A stretch of DNA of 35,585 nt from Actinomycetota bacterium (GTDB taxonomy: Bacteria > Actinomycetota > Actinomycetes > Nanopelagicales > Nanopelagicaceae), in contig JAPLBF010000019.1 in assembly GCA_026392825.1 (NCBI GenBank), positions 1-35,585 on the forward strand, read 5' to 3'. Numbering within the stretch: position 1 is the stretch's first letter; each line of letters opens with the position of its first letter. The notes under the pieces were generated by a model, which was given only the letters and a program-made list of their open reading frames with translations, was not told the DNA's origin and ran no database searches. Of this stretch, positions 32,988 through 35,585 are shown in pieces. The position numbers and the translations under genes are program-made.

Positions 32988-34619
32988 CTAGAAGATCCCA
33001 ATTACCTTTCCGTCTACATAATCAATTCGTTCTGCCGCGGGATTTTTGGGTAGACCGGGCATGGTCATGACATCTCCACAGATCATCACGATGAACTCCG
33101 CACCTGCCGAGAGTCTTACCTCCCGAATATTTATGGTGTGATCACTTGGTGCGCCTCGAAGGCTGGAATCGGTAGTAAAGGAATATTGGGTCTTAGCTAC
33201 ACAGATCGGAAAGTGGCCATAGCCAGAAGCTTCGAACTCTTTTAATTGATTGACTACTTTGGCATCTGCAGTTACTTGCTTTGCTCCATAAATCTTTGTC
33301 GCTACAGCAGTGACTTTCTCCCACAAACTCTGACCATCCTCATAAACGAATTTCATTTGCTCTGGCTGCTCACAGAGCTCGACCACCGCGTGAGCTAGGT
33401 CTGCTGCACCACCACCGCCATCGGCCCAATGCGTTGCAAGAACAATCTTGACACCTAGAGACTCAACGCGACTTTGCAAAAGATCTATCTCTGCTTTGGT
33501 GTCACTCGTGAAGTGATTAATTGATACAACCAAAGGCAAATTGTAAACACTCGTAATATTCTTGATATGGCGCTCTAAATTGACTATGCCAGCCTCGAGC
33601 GCTGCTAAGTTTTCGGTCGTAATGTTTTTTAGATCAGCACCACCGTGATATTTGATTGCTCTAACTGTTGCAACGAGCACACAGGCAGATGGGCGGAGCC
33701 CTGACTTGCGACACTTAATGTTGATAAATTTTTCAGCACCTAGGTCGGCCCCAAAGCCAGCCTCGGTTACGACATAATCCGCTAGCTTCATAGCTGAAGT
33801 TGTTGCAACAACTGAGTTACAGCCGTGTGCGATATTTGCGAAGGGTCCACCATGGATAAAGGCTGGAGTGTTTTCCAGGCTTTGAACTAGGTTAGGTTGA
33901 AAGGCATCTTTAAGAATTACCGTCATCGCGCCTTGAGCTTTGAGATCACTCGCCAGCACCGGAGTCTTGTCACTTCTATATCCAACAACAATTCTTCCGA
34001 TTCTACCTTTCAGGTCCTCAATTGATGTAGCAAGACAGAAGATAGCCATAATCTCTGATGCAACAACTATGTCAAAGCCATCACTTCGAGGATAGCCATT
34101 ACCAACGCCGCCAAGGGATTGAATAATTTCGCGAAGAGCACGATCATTCATATCGATTACACGTTTCCAAGTCACCCGGCGAATATCAATAGCGAGTTCG
34201 TTACCGTGGTGTATGTGGTTATCAAGTAGCGCAGCAAGTAAGTTGTTTGCACAAGCTATCGCGTTAAAATCACCAGTGAAGTGAAGATTGATCTCCTCAC
34301 TCGGGACAACTTGAGCAAGCCCGCCGCCAGTTGCACCACCCTTCATTCCAAAGACTGGCCCTAGGGATGGTTCGCGCAGCGCAATCATGGCGTTTTTACC
34401 AATGTGGCGAAGCGCATCGCCCAAGCCAACGGTGGTCGTTGTCTTTCCTTCGCCCGCAGGCGTAGGACTGATTGCGGTAACGAGAATCAATTTAGAATCT
34501 TTGCGCTTCGGAAGTGCATCAAGGTACTTCAAATTTACTTTAGCTTTATATTTTCCGTAGGCCTCAAGATTCTCACTATCAATTCCAAGCGTTGCGGCAA
34601 TCTCATTGATTGGTCTCAT
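32988..34619 (-). CDS. fhs: Formate-tetrahydrofolate ligase
   Basis: FTHFS (543 aa from this start) joins formate to tetrahydrofolate with ATP, giving 10-formyl-THF. Signatures: [12 protein letters not shown] at the N-terminus, the ATP loop [18 protein letters not shown] (from residue 53), [59 protein letters not shown], and [15 protein letters not shown] at the C-terminus. An upstream TTG at 34637 is in frame, but it abuts the GGAGG ribosome site; the ATG at 34619 has GGAGG 11 bases upstream and gives the normal family start. It lies 33 bases after tRNA-Met on the same strand and may share its transcript. No folD or other C1 gene is visible here. Confidence 0.95.
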   Translation of the reverse strand: MRPINEIAATLGIDSENLEAYGKYKAKVNLKYLDALPKRKDSKLILVTAISPTPAGEGKTTTTVGLGDALRHIGKNAMIALREPSLGPVFGMKGGATGGGLAQVVPSEEINLHFTGDFNAIACANNLLAALLDNHIHHGNELAIDIRRVTWKRVIDMNDRALREIIQSLGGVGNGYPRSDGFDIVVASEIMAIFCLATSIEDLKGRIGRIVVGYRSDKTPVLASDLKAQGAMTVILKDAFQPNLVQSLENTPAFIHGGPFANIAHGCNSVVATTSAMKLADYVVTEAGFGADLGAEKFINIKCRKSGLRPSACVLVATVRAIKYHGGADLKNITTENLAALEAGIVNLERHIKNITSVYNLPLVVSINHFTSDTKAEIDLLQSRVESLGVKIVLATHWADGGGGAADLAHAVVELCEQPEQMKFVYEDGQSLWEKVTAVATKIYGAKQVTADAKVVNQLKEFEASGYGHFPICVAKTQYSFTTDSSLRGAPSDHTINIREVRLSAGAEFIVMICGDVMTMPGLPKNPAAERIDYVDGKVIGIF

Positions 34620-34652
34620 CGTCGGAAACACCTCCAAGAAGTTGGGCGAAAG

Positions 34653-34726
34653 TGGGACGGGTCGGACTTGAACCGACGACGACCGAATTATGAGTTCGGG
34701 GCTCTAACCAACTGAGCTACCGTCCC
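34653..34726 (-). tRNA. tRNA with anticodon CAT, elongator Met (or Ile2)
   Basis: A 74-base cloverleaf on the minus strand: acceptor GGGACGG/CCGTCCC with discriminator A73, D stem GCTC/GAGC, anticodon stem CCGAA/TTCGG with loop CTCATAA, and T stem GTCGG/CCGAC with the normal loop TTCAAGT. G1-C72 pairing and the lack of three G-C pairs in the anticodon stem rule out the initiator. Elongator tRNA-Met is more likely than the lysidine-modified tRNA-Ile2, but the two are not separable by anticodon alone. No CCA is encoded. Confidence 0.93.
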
Positions 34727-34755
34727 TGGTGGGGTTGATGCGAACTTTACTGTAC

Positions 34756-35382
34756 TCAGAGACCTGCTTTGCCAAGCAGTTGGTTTAAATGCTCAAGGTG
34801 ATGATCGGCGTGAGGTAACTCTTCACGTGTATGCGTGGTTAATACTCCGGCGACGATGCAGCCAGCGTCTTTTGCTGATGTAACTCCGCCCGGTGCATCT
34901 TCGATTGCCCAACATAATTCTGTTTGTAGACCTAAACGATCAGCACCCAAAATAAATGGTTCTGGAAATGGTTTGCCGCGAGTTACTTGATCAAAGGTAA
35001 CTGAATTAGTCGGCATTGGAATTTTGCCAGCGCGAGTGCGAGCAATTGCTAAATCCGTAGTGCAAGAAGTAACGATCGTCCAAGGAATTTCGCGATCGGT
35101 AAGTTCGGTAAGAAGTTCAATTGCGCCAGGTACGGCGTGAACACCATCGACATCGGCAATTTCTAAATCAGTTACTCGCCTGATCCATCGTTGTATTTCA
35201 GCTTCTTCGCGGCCGGCTAATACTTTTCTTAGAGTTTGTTCTGCCGGTACACCGTGATGGCCAGCAAGTGCTTCCAGTGGAATGCCTGCTTCATTAGCCA
35301 TAGTGACCCACGAGTTAACCACCGCATCTTGCGAATTGATTAAGGTGCCATCTAAATCAAAGAGAAAACCGATTTTTTTCAA
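34756..35382 (-). CDS. HAD-superfamily phosphatase
   Basis: A 208-residue haloacid dehalogenase-type phosphatase with the small alpha-helical cap seen in sugar-phosphate phosphatases and beta-phosphoglucomutase relatives. Motif I is FLFDLDGTLINS (nucleophile D9, acid/base D11), motif II is the serine/threonine in TIVTSCTT (about 101-108), motif III the lysine in RGKPFPEPF, and motif IV AIEDAPGG. The substrate is probably a sugar phosphate but is not determined. The start is TTG, overlapping the stop codon of the upstream lycopene cyclase gene (TTGA), with GGGAAG just upstream; this implies coupled translation. tRNA-Met follows after 29 bases. Confidence 0.88.
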   Translation of the reverse strand: MKKIGFLFDLDGTLINSQDAVVNSWVTMANEAGIPLEALAGHHGVPAEQTLRKVLAGREEAEIQRWIRRVTDLEIADVDGVHAVPGAIELLTELTDREIPWTIVTSCTTDLAIARTRAGKIPMPTNSVTFDQVTRGKPFPEPFILGADRLGLQTELCWAIEDAPGGVTSAKDAGCIVAGVLTTHTREELPHADHHLEHLNQLLGKAGL

Positions 35383-35585
35383 TTCTTCCCTTTATCTTTA
35401 TTCGGTCTTGGATCACGCTGCATTCCGCGGCGGCCCCAAAATTCCCACATATCCATCGTGCCCAGAATTAGCGCGAAACCAAAGAGGAGGTCTTCAGCAG
35501 GTGCGGAGAAAATTCTTAATCCAACAATGGCATCAGGGTGATAAATCACAATATTCTTTGAGGTCAGCCACCAATTGGTAAGAAA
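35379..35585 (-). CDS. C-terminal part of a lycopene cyclase domain protein (CrtYd-like)
   Basis: The minus-strand frame is open from the window edge to a TGA at 35379-35381, giving 68 residues. The sequence IVGLRIFSAPAEDLLFGFAL followed by ILGTMDMWEFWGRRG is the typical last-helix region of the heterodimeric lycopene cyclases of actinobacteria (the R-I-x3-P-x-E-D-x2-F/L-F pattern), with a basic C-terminal tail (RDPRPNKDKGKN). These membrane enzymes close the ends of lycopene to make beta-carotene, the retinal precursor. That would supply chromophore for the heliorhodopsin elsewhere in this window. The rest of the gene is outside the window. Confidence 0.72.
   Translation of the reverse strand, partial: FLTNWWLTSKNIVIYHPDAIVGLRIFSAPAEDLLFGFALILGTMDMWEFWGRRGMQRDPRPNKDKGKN

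Noticed and set aside
34653-34726. Initiator tRNA-fMet
   Set aside because: G1-C72 is paired and the anticodon stem lacks the three consecutive G-C pairs of initiators.

Overview
The window looks like a chromosomal segment of a streamlined freshwater actinobacterium, most likely of the acI / Nanopelagicales (Planktophila-like) type. The reasons are a heliorhodopsin beside a mycobacterial GlnA2-type glutamine synthetase, a mycobacterial-type Zur with a matching Zur box, an actinobacterial-style leuA leader peptide, a partial heterodimeric lycopene cyclase, very short intergenic gaps, tail-to-tail overlaps, and a base composition that by eye is well below that of most actinobacteria. The assignment is inference; no rRNA is present.

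Layout. 1-2498: tail of an unknown protein, a putative bidirectional terminator, then panB and an MFS exporter on the minus strand. 2499-7313: nadE, glnA, heliorhodopsin and a Gfo/Idh/MocA oxidoreductase on the plus strand. 7332-10686: a leucine-regulated leuA leader, leuA, recO and uppS. 10690-11883: a zinc module (zur and a ZIP transporter, minus strand) behind a perfect Zur-box palindrome. 11883-18469: a plus-strand housekeeping run (ABM-domain protein, glyS, dus, DUF218 protein, dgt, dnaG). 18525-20984: tRNA-Asn, a DoxX-Rieske fusion protein, an HtrA protease and an ACT-domain protein. 20968-24746: galT, then a minus-strand set of response regulator, stand-alone DnaX-tail-like protein and GH25 muramidase. 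24804-25145: a truncated nnrD remnant. 25150-28011: Gfo/Idh oxidoreductase and acetoacetyl-CoA synthetase. 27992-32972: a myo-inositol cluster (iolG divergent from iolC, aldolase-like, iolB and another Gfo/Idh gene). 32988-35585: formate-THF ligase, tRNA-Met(CAU), a HAD phosphatase and the 3' end of a lycopene cyclase gene, all on the minus strand.

How it fits together. Light and nitrogen meet at glnA-heliorhodopsin; biosynthesis is represented by panB (CoA), nadE (NAD), leuA (leucine) and uppS (cell wall lipid carrier); carbon uptake by galT, the inositol genes, four Gfo/Idh dehydrogenases and acetoacetate activation. At least nine genes have a TANNNT hexamer exactly 6 nt before an ATG, two more have it at 7 nt, and several lack a Shine-Dalgarno sequence, which points to leaderless transcription as a common mode here; I used this to choose several start codons.

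Best candidates for a second look: the glnA-heliorhodopsin pair, the DoxX-Rieske fusion with a Tat-like internal signal, the response regulator / DnaX-tail / muramidase operon, the leuA leader with mutually exclusive helices, a tRNA-Asn lacking T54, the nadE palindrome that contains its own -10 box, and the nnrD remnant.
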